Source: Verrucomicrobiota bacterium
Lineage (GTDB): Bacteria; Verrucomicrobiota; Verrucomicrobiia; Verrucomicrobiales; V1-33
Assembly (NCBI GenBank): GCA_003402705.1
Contig: QQNF01000021.1
Span: forward strand, 1 to 54,895
Reading direction: 5' to 3'
Length of the DNA stretch: 54,895 nucleotides
In this document: positions 41,458-50,944 of the stretch, piece after piece
Layout of the letters: every line of letters starts with the position of its first letter
Numbering within the stretch: the stretch's first letter is position 1
Position numbers and translations under genes: made by a program
Notes under the pieces: generated by a model
What the model was told of the DNA's origin: nothing
Seen by the model: only the letters and a program-made list of their open reading frames with translations
Databases searched by the model: none

Positions 41458-43409
41458 GAGCGCGGGCGGCCGATGGCGTTAGGGAGGAGGAGACGGAGAC
41501 TGTTGAGGACGACGATGGCGGTGCTGCCTTCGTGGGTGAGGACACCGAGCCAGAGCGGGATTTCGCGGAGGATGCTGATGAGGACCATGGTGGCGGCGGT
41601 GCCGAGGGAGATGACGAGATTCTGGCGCATGATGCGGACCGCGTTTCTGCTGAGGCGCCATGCGTCGATGAAGGCTTCGAGCCGGTCGCGGGCGAGGACG
41701 AGATCGGCCTGCTGGAGGGCGGCGTCGGAGCCGCGGAGACCCATGGCGATGCCGACATTAGCTAGAGTGAGGGCCGGGGCGTCATTGACCCCGTCACCGA
41801 CCATGGCGACCTTGTGGCCGTCGTGCTGGAGCTTTTCGATGATGGAGGTTTTGTCGCCGGGGAGGAGAGCGGCGTGGAATTCCTGAACGCCGGTGATGGA
41901 GGCGACGGCCTGGGCGGCTTCCTTGCGGTCGCCGGTGAGCATGAGGGAGTGGAGGCCTGAGGAGTGGAGGGAGGCGAGGAGGGCGGCGGCTTCGGCGCGG
42001 GGTTGGTCGCGGAGGGAGAAGTAGCCGGTGGCGTCGGGGCCGGTGATCCAGACCTCGGAGGAGACGGGTGGGCGTTCGGCGTTATCGGTGATGGGGATGG
42101 CGCCGGAGCGTTCCTCGATCCATGAGCGTTTGCCGAGAGCCCATTCGTGGTTGGCGAGGATGCCGGTGACGCCATTGCCGGGGACATTGGTGAGGTGTTC
42201 CGGGTCTTCGCGGGATTCGGAGGGTGTGAGGTGGGAAGCGATGGCGCGGCTGAGCGGGTGAGTGGACTGGCGGGCGAGGTTGTAGGCGGCGTGGCGGAGG
42301 GCGGGTTCGGCTCCTGTGAGCGTGTGGATTTCCTCGACGGACATTTCGCCGGTAGTTAGGGTGCCGGTTTTGTCGAGGGCGATGGTATCGATGGCGGCGA
42401 GGTCTTCGATGGTGGAGCCGCCGCGGAAGATGACGCCGGAGCGAGCGCCTCTGGCGATGGCGGCGAGGATGGCGGAGGGGACGCTGAGGACGAGGGCGCA
42501 GGGGGAGGCGACGATGAGGACGGTGATGGCGCGGTGGAAGGCGCTGGCGCGGCCGTCGGGGAGGGAGGTGAAGGCGGGGAGGCCGGCCCAGAGCCACCAT
42601 GCGAGGAAGAGGACGAGGCAGAGGGCGAGGACGAGGAGCGTGTAGCGCGTGCCGAAGCGGTCGGTGAAGTTCTGAGCGCGGGCCTTCCGCTGCTGGGCAT
42701 TGCGGATGAGGTCCATGATCTGCTGGAGGGCACTTTGGGAGGCGGGTCTGAGGGCTTCGCCGGTGAATGCGCCGGAGAGGTTCATGGTGCCGCCCATGGC
42801 TTCGCTGCCGGGGTGTTTGCTGACGGGCTGGGCTTCGCCCGTGAGACTGGATTCATCGCATTCCGAGTGGCCGGAGGTGATGCGGAGGTCGACGGGGACC
42901 TGCTGGCCTGGGGGGACACTGATGAGCATGCCTGCGGTGATGTCGGCGACGGGGATTTCGCGGAGGGAGCCGTCGGGGAGGACCTCGCGGGCGGTTTTGG
43001 GGACATCGCGGAAGAGCGAGGCGAGGGCGGTTTCGGTACGGAAGTTGGCGTAGTCTTCGAGCGCGGAGGAGCCGGAGAAGAGGACGAGGAGGAGGGCGGC
43101 TTCCTGCCAGTGGCCGAGGAGAGCGGAGGCGGCGGCGGCCGCGAGCATGAGGAAGTGGATGTCGAGTGTGCGGCGTTTGAAGCCTGCGATGGTGTCTTCG
43201 ACGAGGTCGATGCCGCCGACGATGCAGGAGGCGAGGAAGCAGGCGGTGGCGATGGACGGGTGGGCGGCGGCGGAGGCGATCCAGCCGGCGATGAAGAAGA
43301 GGAAGCAGAGCCCGGCGCGCCATGCGGCGGTTTTCCACTGGGGTGCGGCAGGGAGTCCGTCGACGGCGTCGGCGGTGGGAGCTGAGGGTGATGACACCCT
43401 TGGAATCAC
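41454..43409 (-). CDS. P1B-4-type heavy-metal-translocating ATPase (Co/Zn/Fe-like, SPC motif)
   Basis: A 651-residue inner-membrane metal pump. It has no N-terminal CxxC metal domain. The transmembrane motif is SPC (IVASPCALVLSVP) rather than CPC, and the last helices carry HEGSTAIVVLNSLRL. This SPC plus HEG(G/S)T combination defines subgroup P1B-4, which exports Co, Zn or Fe. The actuator motif is DESSLTGEAQPVSK, the phosphorylation site LDKTGTLTTG and the hinge VGDGVNDAPAL. It differs from the copper pump at the left edge. Coupling to moeA by a 4-base overlap is curious and not obviously functional. Confidence 0.92.
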   Translation of the reverse strand: MIPRVSSPSAPTADAVDGLPAAPQWKTAAWRAGLCFLFFIAGWIASAAAHPSIATACFLASCIVGGIDLVEDTIAGFKRRTLDIHFLMLAAAAASALLGHWQEAALLLVLFSGSSALEDYANFRTETALASLFRDVPKTAREVLPDGSLREIPVADITAGMLISVPPGQQVPVDLRITSGHSECDESSLTGEAQPVSKHPGSEAMGGTMNLSGAFTGEALRPASQSALQQIMDLIRNAQQRKARAQNFTDRFGTRYTLLVLALCLVLFLAWWLWAGLPAFTSLPDGRASAFHRAITVLIVASPCALVLSVPSAILAAIARGARSGVIFRGGSTIEDLAAIDTIALDKTGTLTTGEMSVEEIHTLTGAEPALRHAAYNLARQSTHPLSRAIASHLTPSESREDPEHLTNVPGNGVTGILANHEWALGKRSWIEERSGAIPITDNAERPPVSSEVWITGPDATGYFSLRDQPRAEAAALLASLHSSGLHSLMLTGDRKEAAQAVASITGVQEFHAALLPGDKTSIIEKLQHDGHKVAMVGDGVNDAPALTLANVGIAMGLRGSDAALQQADLVLARDRLEAFIDAWRLSRNAVRIMRQNLVISLGTAATMVLISILREIPLWLGVLTHEGSTAIVVLNSLRLLLPNAIGRPRS

Positions 43410-43438
43410 CCATGGAATGGCTGGGTGCGCCAGGGCGA

Positions 43439-44071
43439 TTAAGGGATGTGGAGGGGGAGCCAGAAGTCCGGCTGATGGAAGTTAGGTTTGGGGCCGTGGA
43501 GCGGGGCGAGGGAGTAGTAGCAGGCGTGGCCGCCGGGAGGGAACCAGACGGCGGAGAAGTTCGTGCGGAGCCCGTCGAGGGAGGGTGCGTCGAGGAGTTG
43601 GCAGACGACCTGGGCGGGGACCCGGACCTCGCCTTCCCATGAGGTGGCACCGGCGGCGGTGCGGTGGATGACGCGGGAGAGCGGGAGCGGGTGGCCGTCC
43701 GGGTGGACGGGCTGGCGGACGGCTAGGAACGTGCAGGCCCACCACTGGTGGGAAGGGGCGAGATGGACCTCGATGTAGCGCCCGTTGCGCGGGTTGCCGA
43801 GGAACCATTCGACGACATTGCGTTTCCAGAGACCGGAGACGAACTCGCGCTGGCGCGTGCGGATCTGGTCGATGGCGGACGGGATCATCCGGGCGCGGAA
43901 GACGAGAGGACCTTCGGCGTCGGGGAGATCGAGGGAGGCTAGAGGGGCGGTGTCGGGCGGGCCGAGGGTGGCACCCTGGACCCAGTGCTGGGTGAGGGAG
44001 TGCCATGACGGGCCGCAGACGAAATACTGGGGATGAGGGCTGGGGTTGCCGTCCTCGGCGTAGGAGATCAC
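43439..44071 (-). CDS. Uncharacterised protein, possibly a CBM9-like beta-sandwich
   Basis: A 210-residue protein without a signal peptide. The centre (WKRNVVEWFLGNPRNGRYIE, then VHLAPSHQWWACTFL) resembles the core of CBM9/DOMON-like domains, where an acidic residue after 'VVE' and aromatic residues contact a sugar. The similarity is weak. It lies 22 bases after uxaC and 29 bases before the ATPase gene in a long co-directional run, next to a uronate enzyme. A carbohydrate role is suggested only by that context. Confidence 0.5.
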   Translation of the reverse strand: MISYAEDGNPSPHPQYFVCGPSWHSLTQHWVQGATLGPPDTAPLASLDLPDAEGPLVFRARMIPSAIDQIRTRQREFVSGLWKRNVVEWFLGNPRNGRYIEVHLAPSHQWWACTFLAVRQPVHPDGHPLPLSRVIHRTAAGATSWEGEVRVPAQVVCQLLDAPSLDGLRTNFSAVWFPPGGHACYYSLAPLHGPKPNFHQPDFWLPLHIP

Positions 44072-44093
44072 GGCGTTAGGGAATGGTGTAGCA

Positions 44094-45509
44094 TCAGGCG
44101 AGGAGCGGGCCGTTGAAGAAGCCGAAGAAGCGGCTGGCGTTGCCGTGGCAGACTCTCTGGACGAGGGCGGCGAGGAGTTCGAAGTCGTCGGGGATTTCGC
44201 CGCGGGCGGCGTCTGTGCCGAGGAGATTGCAGAAGATGCGGCGGAAGTATTCGTGGCGTGAGAAGCTCATGAAGCTGCGGCTGTCGGTGAGCATGCCGAC
44301 CCAGTGGGAGAGGAGGCCGAGATTGCTGAGGGCATTGATCTGCCATTCCATGCCTTCCTTCTGATCGAGGAACCACCAACCGGAGCCGAACTGGATTTTG
44401 CCAGGGGTGTGGCCGTCCATGAAGTTGCCGCACATGGAGGCGAAGGTGTAGTTGTCGGATGGGTTGACGTTGTAGAGGATGGTTTTGGGGAGCGAGCCGC
44501 CGGAGTCGAGGGCGTCGAGGAAGCGGGAGAGCGGTTCCGCCTGGGAGGAATCGCCGATGGAGTCGAAGCCAGAGTCCGGGCCGAGCGTGCGGAGGGCGCG
44601 GGAGCTGTTATTGCGGAGCGGGCCGAGGTGGAGTTGTTTGACCCATCCGCGTGCGGCGTCGAGTTCGCCGGAGCGGATCATGATGAAGGTGGCGAACTGG
44701 TCCTGTTCGAGCGGGGAGACGGTTGCGCCGGAGCGGGCTTTGTCGAAGATAGCGCTGGCGGTTTCGCGGGAGCAGAAGGCGGCGGGGGCGCGGGTGAGCC
44801 CGTGGTCGCTGAGACGGCAGCCTTGCTGGTGGAAGAATTCGTGACGGCTGGCGAGGGCGTCGAGCGTGCTGTCGAGGGAGGAAGTGTCAGTGTCAGCGGC
44901 TGCGCCGAGTCGGTCGACGTAGAGGTTCCATGTTTCGGGTTGGCCGATGCGGAGGAGGGCGTCCGGGCGGAACGTGGGGAGGACGCGGGTGGGGCAGTCG
45001 GAGTCTTTGACGGCGCGGTGGTGGGCGAGAGAATCGGCGGGGTCGTCGGTGGTGCAGACGACCTCGACATTGAAGGATTTGAGGATGCCGTTGACCGAGC
45101 GGTCGGGCTGCTGGAGACGGGCGTTGGCGGTATTCCAGATGGAGTCTGCGGAGGCCGGGGAGAGGAGGTCGTCGATGTCGAAGTAGCGTTTCAGTTCGAG
45201 AGCGGACCAGTGGAAGAGCGGGTTGCGGAGCGTGTGGGGGACGGTGGCGGCGAAGGCGGAGAATTTATCGTAGGGTGAGGCGTTGCCGGTGCAGAATTTT
45301 TCGGGGATGCCATTGGAGCGCATGGCGCGCCATTTGTAGTGATCGCCTTCGAGCCAGATTTCGAAGAGATTGGCGAAGGATCGGTTGGAGGCGATGTCTG
45401 CGGGCGGGAGGTGGTTATGATAGTCGATGATGGGCTGGCGGGCGGCGACCTCGTGGTAGAGGCGGCGGGCCATGGGGGAGTGGAGGAGGAAGTCGTTGTG
45501 AATGAACAT
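44094..45509 (-). CDS. uxaC: Glucuronate (uronate) isomerase
   Basis: A 471-residue cytosolic enzyme of the amidohydrolase-related UxaC family, converting D-glucuronate to D-fructuronate and galacturonate to tagaturonate. The N-terminal MFIHNDFLLHSPMARRLYHE and PIIDYHNHLPP contain the metal-binding His pair. Later blocks VVCTTDDPADSL, IQFGSGWWFLDQKEGME and GMLTDSRSFMSFSRHEYFRR are characteristic. I chose the ATG at 45509, giving the standard family length; the open frame extends upstream through non-conserved sequence. No other uronate genes (uxaB, kdgK) are nearby, but the glycan enzymes in the middle of the window could supply uronic acids. Confidence 0.95.
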   Translation of the reverse strand: MFIHNDFLLHSPMARRLYHEVAARQPIIDYHNHLPPADIASNRSFANLFEIWLEGDHYKWRAMRSNGIPEKFCTGNASPYDKFSAFAATVPHTLRNPLFHWSALELKRYFDIDDLLSPASADSIWNTANARLQQPDRSVNGILKSFNVEVVCTTDDPADSLAHHRAVKDSDCPTRVLPTFRPDALLRIGQPETWNLYVDRLGAAADTDTSSLDSTLDALASRHEFFHQQGCRLSDHGLTRAPAAFCSRETASAIFDKARSGATVSPLEQDQFATFIMIRSGELDAARGWVKQLHLGPLRNNSSRALRTLGPDSGFDSIGDSSQAEPLSRFLDALDSGGSLPKTILYNVNPSDNYTFASMCGNFMDGHTPGKIQFGSGWWFLDQKEGMEWQINALSNLGLLSHWVGMLTDSRSFMSFSRHEYFRRIFCNLLGTDAARGEIPDDFELLAALVQRVCHGNASRFFGFFNGPLLA

Positions 45510-45523
45510 GGGGTGAGGCGGCG

Positions 45524-46363
45524 TCAGGATTGGGGGAGGAGGAGACCTGAGAGGATGAGTGCGGCGACGACGACGGCGAGGGCGATGCGGTAGTAGCCGA
45601 AGGGTTCGAGGCCGCGGCGCTGGAGGAAGCCGACCATCCATCTGACGGCGAGGAAGGCGGAGAGCCATGCGGCGAAGCAGCCGAGGAGCATGGCGGTGAC
45701 GGAGTACTCTTCGAAGAGGACCTTGTAGTTTTTGAGGAATTTGTAGCCGGCGGCGGCGGTTAGGGTGACCATGCCGAGGAGGAAGCTGAATTCGACGGCG
45801 GCGATCATGTGGAGGCCGCAGAGGAGACCGCCGACGATGGTCATGAGACTGCGGCTGGTGCCTGGCCACATGGCGACGCACTGGAGGAGGCCGATGGCGA
45901 AGGCGATGCGCGGGGTGATGTCATCCATGGAGAGGCCTGCGCCGCGCGGGCCGCGGGAGGCGTTGCGTTTGAACCATGAGACGGCGAGGATGGCGATGCC
46001 GCCGACGAACCATGAGGCGACGGTGGGCCAGAGGCCGGTGAGGAGGGCGTCGATTTTCTTTTCGAGGAACAGGCCTGCGAAGGCGGCGGGGAGGAAGGCG
46101 ATGAGGACATTGCGGAGGAGGAGGAGCCCGTTGGGGTTCCGGCCCATGACGCCGTCGAGCATGCTGCGGGCTTTAGAGAAGTAGAGCCCGAGGACGGCGA
46201 GGATGGCACCTGCCTGGACGACGATGGCGAAGGCTTTGGAGGCTTCCGAGTCTTCGAGACCGAGGAGCCGCTGGGCGAGGAGGATGTGTCCGGTTGAGCT
46301 GACGGGGAGGTATTCCGTGAGACCTTCGACGATGCCGATAATGATAGATTGCCACCAGTTCAT
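45524..46363 (-). CDS. uppP: Undecaprenyl-diphosphate phosphatase
   Basis: A 279-residue integral membrane enzyme that dephosphorylates undecaprenyl diphosphate to recycle the peptidoglycan lipid carrier; overexpression gives bacitracin resistance in other bacteria. Motifs are GIVEGLTEYLPVSSTGH near the N-terminus and MWPGTSRSLMTIVGG in the centre, with about eight hydrophobic segments. I chose the ATG at 46363 (MNWWQSIIIG), the usual family start, over one 13 codons upstream. The gap to uxaC is 14 bases. Confidence 0.95.
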   Translation of the reverse strand: MNWWQSIIIGIVEGLTEYLPVSSTGHILLAQRLLGLEDSEASKAFAIVVQAGAILAVLGLYFSKARSMLDGVMGRNPNGLLLLRNVLIAFLPAAFAGLFLEKKIDALLTGLWPTVASWFVGGIAILAVSWFKRNASRGPRGAGLSMDDITPRIAFAIGLLQCVAMWPGTSRSLMTIVGGLLCGLHMIAAVEFSFLLGMVTLTAAAGYKFLKNYKVLFEEYSVTAMLLGCFAAWLSAFLAVRWMVGFLQRRGLEPFGYYRIALAVVVAALILSGLLLPQS

Positions 46364-46435
46364 GCGAGGAGTTGACAGTCCCGGGATTCGGGGGCGTGGC
46401 AACCCCGATGGCGAGAGAAAGTCCGGGTTTGGAGG

Positions 46436-47395
46436 TCAGCGGGGAGCGGACCAGAGGAGGAAGGCGGCCTTGCAGAGAGCGGCGTCGGGTTCGCCGTCGA
46501 GCGGGAGGATGAGGTAGTGGGAGGCGACGGGGGTGCCGGGGATGATGGAGCGGTCGGCGGCTTGGGGTGGGGCGAAGCAGAAGAACGGTTCCGAGGGGTG
46601 GAGCCGGACGGGTTCCGGGTGAACCGGGTTTGATGGGTGGGAGGCGATGAGGACGCCGGCGGTGCGGGAGTTGACGAGCCCGCCGATCCATGTCCAGCGG
46701 GCGCGGGATTCGTTGCCTTTGATGCGGTCGGTGATGCCCTCGGAGGTGAGGAATCGGGTGTTAGCGGGGCCGTTCCATGAGCGGTGGCCGCGGAAGCCGA
46801 GACCGCCGTAGTGGTACTTCGGGAGAAAGAGCGGGTCGTTGCCGATGAGGGACTGGGAGATGGAGAGGTCGATGGCGGCGGGGTGGGGGCCGAGACTGCC
46901 GATTTCGAGCGACCATGATTCGTCGAGGACGGGCTTGGGCTGACCGCTGGTGAGGTCGATGTAGCGGTGGCGAGCGGAGAGGGAGGCGCGGCCGTTCTGG
47001 AGGACTGGCGGTGTGTGGCTGACGTAGTCGACGCGGCCTTTTTTCTGGCCCATGTTCCAGAAGTCGGTGTCGCGGTTCTGCCAGCGGCATTTGGTCCATG
47101 CGGACCAGATGCCGTGGTGGTGGAGATGGTCGGGAGGGAAGTCGTCGGAGACGAGGAGCCCGGCCGGGGAGTGGATGTTAGTGAGATAGCCGCCGCGGGA
47201 GAAGGCTGGGTCGATGCCCGTGGGGAGCGGGCCCGGCTGGGCTTGATAGGAGCAGAGCGGGCGGTTGCCGAGGAGGAAATGGATGGCTCCGTCGGCTTCG
47301 CGGAAGGAGATGGACTGATGATCGGGCGCGGCCTCGAGGTTGGCTGCTGTGGCGGCGAGGCCGGTGGCCGAGGCGAGGAACGCGCGCCGATTCAT
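46436..47395 (-). CDS. DUF6807 (PmoA-like) family protein, copy 1
   Basis: A 319-residue exported protein: a Tat-like or Sec signal (NRRAFLASATGLAATAANLEA), then the family hallmark DHLHHHGIWSAWT near residue 90, NRDTDFWNMGQKKGR, and LPKYHYGGLGFRGHRSW. DUF6807 members are frequent near polysaccharide-degradation genes in Bacteroidetes and Verrucomicrobia; their reaction is unknown. The fold resembles galactose-mutarotase-like beta sandwiches. A second, divergent member lies at 52123. It follows the GAF gene by 15 bases. Confidence 0.82.
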   Translation of the reverse strand: MNRRAFLASATGLAATAANLEAAPDHQSISFREADGAIHFLLGNRPLCSYQAQPGPLPTGIDPAFSRGGYLTNIHSPAGLLVSDDFPPDHLHHHGIWSAWTKCRWQNRDTDFWNMGQKKGRVDYVSHTPPVLQNGRASLSARHRYIDLTSGQPKPVLDESWSLEIGSLGPHPAAIDLSISQSLIGNDPLFLPKYHYGGLGFRGHRSWNGPANTRFLTSEGITDRIKGNESRARWTWIGGLVNSRTAGVLIASHPSNPVHPEPVRLHPSEPFFCFAPPQAADRSIIPGTPVASHYLILPLDGEPDAALCKAAFLLWSAPR

Positions 47396-47410
47396 CGGGT
47401 GGATGGCAGG

Positions 47411-47914
47411 TCAGCCGACCCAGTGGTCAGCGATCTGGGCAGCGATCTGGAGGAGGTCCTTGGTTTCTTCCGGGGTGAACTCGTAGGGTTCGAGTTTACC
47501 GATGCCGAGAGTGCCCATGAGGAGGCCGCCCATGTCGATGGGGACGGCGATGTTGCCGCCGACGCTGGTTTTTTTGGCTTTGGGGCGAGCGACGCCTGAG
47601 GTATCGGACTGGAGGTTGCACATGGAGACTGGTTCCATGCGTTCTGCGGCTGCGCCTGCGATGCCTTTGCCCATGGGGATGCGTTCGATTTTGTCCATGA
47701 GTTCGCGGGGGATGCCGCGATGGCAGATGAGTTCGAGCATGGCGTGGAGTTCATGCCATTTGTGGAGCGTGCCTGTCTGGCAGTTGAATTCCTTGAGGAT
47801 AAGGTCGAGGACTGCCTGCCAGTCGGGATTGCCGCGCATGGCGGCGGTGATGGTTTTGACTCTGGTCGCGCTCATATGGTTCGGGGGTTCTGTTGTTTCC
47901 TGAACCTGTGCCAT
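47411..47914 (-). CDS. GAF-domain protein
   Basis: A 167-residue protein consisting mainly of one GAF domain (about 30-165): WQAVLDLILKEFNCQTGTLH, IPMGKGIAGAAAERMEPVSM, IAVPIDMGGLLMGTLGIGK and FTPEETKDLLQIAAQIADHW. There is no output domain, so it may be a free ligand or redox sensor or a methionine-sulfoxide reductase-like GAF; the Cys residues are not arranged as in fRMsr. Met14 is a plausible later start. It lies between tpiA and the DUF6807 gene. Confidence 0.82.
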   Translation of the reverse strand: MAQVQETTEPPNHMSATRVKTITAAMRGNPDWQAVLDLILKEFNCQTGTLHKWHELHAMLELICHRGIPRELMDKIERIPMGKGIAGAAAERMEPVSMCNLQSDTSGVARPKAKKTSVGGNIAVPIDMGGLLMGTLGIGKLEPYEFTPEETKDLLQIAAQIADHWVG

Positions 47915-47982
47915 GCTGCGTGCAAACAGAAATCATCGCATCTGAGATGAATCGTCGACTGGCGGGCAGGAGGTGAGGGAGG

Positions 47983-48768
47983 TCAGGCGGAGGCCTTGCG
48001 GGTGGCACCTGCGGCGGCGGCGCGGCAGATTTCCCAGAACGAGCCGCTTTCGAGGCTGGCTCCGCCGACGAGGGCGCCGTCGACGTCTGGCTGCATGGCG
48101 AGTTCTTCCATGTTGCCTGGTTTGACGGAACCGCCGTACTGGATGCGGACGCGGCGGGCGGTTTCCGGGTCGTAGAGGTTAGTGAGGACTGAGCGGATGA
48201 AGGCGTGAGCTTCCTGGGCCTGGGCGGAGGAAGCGGTGCGGCCGGTGCCGATGGCCCAGACTGGTTCGTAGGCGAGGACGGTATTGATCATCTGGTCAGC
48301 GGAGACCCCGGCGAGACCGCCTTTGAGTTGAGAGGTGAGGACCTCTTCGAGACGACCGGCGTCGCGTTCATCGAGGGTTTCGCCGACGCAGAGGATGGGT
48401 TTGATGTTGAACTGGTGAGCGGCGAGGACCTTGCGGTTGATGATTTCGTCGGTTTCGCCGAAGATGGCACGGCGTTCGCTGTGGCCGAGGATGACGTAGT
48501 GGATGAGCATTTCGCGCAGCATGAGCGGGCTGATTTCGCCGGTGAAGGCGCCGGACTGCTCATAGTGCATGTTCTGGGCGGCGAGCTTGATGCTGTCGTG
48601 CTGGGTGAGGGCGGCGGAGGCGGCGGCGAGGCTGATGTAGGGCGGGGCGATGACGATGTCGACTGGATCGCCGGCTTTGGCGAGGACGACGAAGCCGCGG
48701 AGGAAGTCCTCTGTTTCGGAGGGCGTCTTGTGCATTTTCCAGTTGGCGGCGACGATGGGATTACGCAT
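47983..48768 (-). CDS. tpiA: Triosephosphate isomerase
   Basis: A 261-residue glycolytic enzyme interconverting dihydroxyacetone phosphate and glyceraldehyde 3-phosphate. All active-site elements are visible: Asn/Lys in VAANWKMHKT, electrophilic His in ILGHSERR, catalytic Glu in LAYEPVWAIGTG, and phosphate loops YGGSVKPGN and VGGASLE. It is 59 bases downstream of pgk, a common bacterial order. Confidence 0.97.
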   Translation of the reverse strand: MRNPIVAANWKMHKTPSETEDFLRGFVVLAKAGDPVDIVIAPPYISLAAASAALTQHDSIKLAAQNMHYEQSGAFTGEISPLMLREMLIHYVILGHSERRAIFGETDEIINRKVLAAHQFNIKPILCVGETLDERDAGRLEEVLTSQLKGGLAGVSADQMINTVLAYEPVWAIGTGRTASSAQAQEAHAFIRSVLTNLYDPETARRVRIQYGGSVKPGNMEELAMQPDVDGALVGGASLESGSFWEICRAAAAGATRKASA

Positions 48769-48827
48769 GGGAGTGATCGGGTTTAAAGGTGTTAGAAAGC
48801 GAGAGTGCGTGGGTTAGGACGCGGGTG

Positions 48828-50042
48828 TTATCTGTCGAGGAGACAGGCGACGCCTGGGAGGACCTTGCCTTCGAGGAGTTCGAGGCTGGCTCCGCCGCCG
48901 GTGGAGATGAAGGTGACCTTGCCGCCGACGCCGGCTTTCTTGATGGCTTTGACGCTGTCGCCGCCGCCGATGATGGTTTTGGCGGAGGAATTGGCGGCGA
49001 TGGCGTGGGCGATGTCGAAGGTGCCTTTGGAGGCTTCCTTGATTTCGAAGACGCCCATGGGGCCGTTCCAGATGACGGTTTTGGCGGAGGCGATTTCTGC
49101 GCTGAAGAGTTTGACGGATTCGGGGCCGATGTCGACGCCTTCCCAGCCGTCGGGGATGTTTTCGTTGACGCCGGTGGTGCGGATGGCACCGAGTTTTTTG
49201 GCATCGAAGTCGAAGGCGTCGGTGATGACGGCGTCGACGGGGATGAGGATTTTGACGCCGCGGGCTTTAGCTTTATCGAGGGCTGCCTGGGCGATGGGTT
49301 CCCATTCTGGTTTGTAGAGACTGCGGCCGAGGGTGATGCCCTGGACGAGTTTACGGAACGTGTAGGCCATGCCGCCGCCGATGATGATGGTGTCGGCCTT
49401 TTCGAGGAGGCGGTTGATGACGGCGATTTTGTCACTGACCTTGGCTCCGCCGAGGATGACGACGAAGGGCCGGTCTGGGTTTTCGAGTTCGTCGTGGAGG
49501 TAGGCGAGTTCCTTTTCCATGAGGAGGCCGGAGACGGCTGGGAGGTAGTCGGCGACGCCTGCGGTGGAGGAGTGGGCGCGGTGGGCGGAACCGAAGGCGT
49601 CATTGACGAAGACGTCGGCGAGGGCGGCGAGGCCCTTGGCGAGGGAGGCGTCGTTGAGTTCTTCGCCGGCGTGGAAGCGGGTGTTCTCGAGGAGGAGGAC
49701 GTGGCCTGGGGCGAGGGCGGCGGCGAGGGCTTCGGTTTCCGGGCCGACGCAGTCAGGGGCGAAGGCGACGGGAATGCCGATCATGGCGGCGAGGGCCGGG
49801 GCGACCGGGGCGAGAGATTGTTTGGGGTCGCGGGTGCCTTTGGGGCGGCCGAGGTGGCTGGCGAGGATGACTTTGGCTCCTGCGGCGGTGAGGGCGTTGA
49901 TGGTGGGGAGGGTTTCGCGGATGCGGGTATCGTCCGTGATGACCATGGTGCCGTCTTTGTCATCGAGGGGGACGTTGAAGTCGACGCGCACCAGCACGCG
50001 TTTTCCGGAGAGGTCGAGGTCGCGAATGGTTTGTTTGGGCAT
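48828..50042 (-). CDS. pgk: Phosphoglycerate kinase
   Basis: A 404-residue glycolytic kinase transferring phosphate from 1,3-bisphosphoglycerate to ADP. Motifs are [64 protein letters not shown] and [13 protein letters not shown] chose the ATG at 50042 ([11 protein letters not shown]), the typical family start; the open frame continues upstream with no similarity. It is the first gene of a minus-strand run and is divergent from the EF-hand lipoprotein gene. Confidence 0.97.
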   Translation of the reverse strand: MPKQTIRDLDLSGKRVLVRVDFNVPLDDKDGTMVITDDTRIRETLPTINALTAAGAKVILASHLGRPKGTRDPKQSLAPVAPALAAMIGIPVAFAPDCVGPETEALAAALAPGHVLLLENTRFHAGEELNDASLAKGLAALADVFVNDAFGSAHRAHSSTAGVADYLPAVSGLLMEKELAYLHDELENPDRPFVVILGGAKVSDKIAVINRLLEKADTIIIGGGMAYTFRKLVQGITLGRSLYKPEWEPIAQAALDKAKARGVKILIPVDAVITDAFDFDAKKLGAIRTTGVNENIPDGWEGVDIGPESVKLFSAEIASAKTVIWNGPMGVFEIKEASKGTFDIAHAIAANSSAKTIIGGGDSVKAIKKAGVGGKVTFISTGGGASLELLEGKVLPGVACLLDR

Positions 50043-50224
50043 GGTGGTGGTGGGGGGAGGTTGGCGGTGAGTTGTGAAAATTGAAGGGCGACGGGGATAG
50101 ACCCGGGCGGCGTGAAAAGCAAACGGTTCGCGAGGGCTGATGGGGTGGGGAGAGTGTGCATCTTTTCCCTGGCCCGCGGGCCAGTGAGGCTGTAACAGGA
50201 GGGACATCAGAATACCATTTTCAT

Positions 50225-50671
50225 ATGACGCTCCGCCACCTCCCTGTTTTTGCCGCTGCTGGACTGTTTGCTTCGTGCGCCACGACCAAGCCGACGGCTG
50301 CGCCGTTTGACATTGCCGATGCGAACGGCAACGGCAAGGTATCGAAGGAAGAGTTTGACGCCTACATGGCGAAGTGGACGTTCAACCGGTACGACACGAA
50401 CCGGGACGGGAAGGTGTCATTTGAGGAATGGAAGGCGGCGGATCCGACTGCGGACATGGCGACATTCAAGAGGATTGACACGAATGGCGATGGGTTTGTG
50501 TCGCCGGAGGAAGGGTTGGCGGCGGTGAACCGGAAGGGAGTGTTCAACGAGCTGTTTGCGACGATCGACACGAACAAGGACGGGATGATTGACCGGGCGG
50601 AGTCGGCGAAATACGGCGACATGTTCAGTGCGAATTCGACGAACAACTTTCCCGGGTTGAAGGCCCGCTGA
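50225..50671 (+). CDS. EF-hand lipoprotein (four calcium-binding loops)
   Basis: A 148-residue envelope lipoprotein. The signal ends in a FASC lipobox (Cys18). Four canonical 12-residue EF loops follow: DANGNGKVSKEE (32-43), DTNRDGKVSFEE (57-68), DTNGDGFVSPEE (85-96) and DTNKDGMIDRAE (115-126). The spacing gives two EF pairs, so it is calmodulin-like but anchored outside the cytoplasm, probably as a calcium sensor or buffer. I chose the ATG at 50225 because the signal begins there. It is followed after 4 bases by a second small putative lipoprotein gene. Confidence 0.88.
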   Translation: MTLRHLPVFAAAGLFASCATTKPTAAPFDIADANGNGKVSKEEFDAYMAKWTFNRYDTNRDGKVSFEEWKAADPTADMATFKRIDTNGDGFVSPEEGLAAVNRKGVFNELFATIDTNKDGMIDRAESAKYGDMFSANSTNNFPGLKAR

Positions 50672-50675
50672 GGGG

Positions 50676-50897
50676 ATGGATCTGCGGGCGACTGGATTGA
50701 AGGTGCTTCTGGCGGCTGGAGCGATGCTGCCTGGGGCGTGTGCGTTCACGGAGCCAACGGAGACGCGAGCGGACTTCGAGGATCGGATGAAGCGTCGGAA
50801 CGACACGTATGCCGAGCGCATTGAGCGGCGCAAGATCCGCGACGAGGCGCGGGACGAGCGTTACGACATGTGGTGGAACAAGATCATGGGGCGCTGA
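50676..50897 (+). CDS. Small putative lipoprotein with charged helical tail
   Basis: A 73-residue protein. A hydrophobic signal is followed by PGAC (Cys about 22), then a highly charged, probably alpha-helical tail (DFEDRMKRRNDTYAERIERR). No family recognised. It begins 4 bases after the EF-hand gene and 47 bases before the coiled-coil gene, so a three-gene envelope operon is likely. The charged helix might pair with the coiled-coil protein; that is inference. Confidence 0.6.
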   Translation: MDLRATGLKVLLAAGAMLPGACAFTEPTETRADFEDRMKRRNDTYAERIERRKIRDEARDERYDMWWNKIMGR

Positions 50898-50944
50898 GCG
50901 CGTCCTGCCTGACAGAAACTGAGAATTACCCCCTGACAAAAATC

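Noticed and set aside
42534..43385. Plus-strand frame of 283 codons opposite the P1B-4 ATPase
   Set aside because: Gly/Glu-rich antisense frame without any motif.
48789..50084. Plus-strand frame of 431 codons opposite pgk
   Set aside because: Extremely Gly/Glu/Asp-rich product typical of the antisense of a GC-rich gene; pgk on the minus strand has every family motif.
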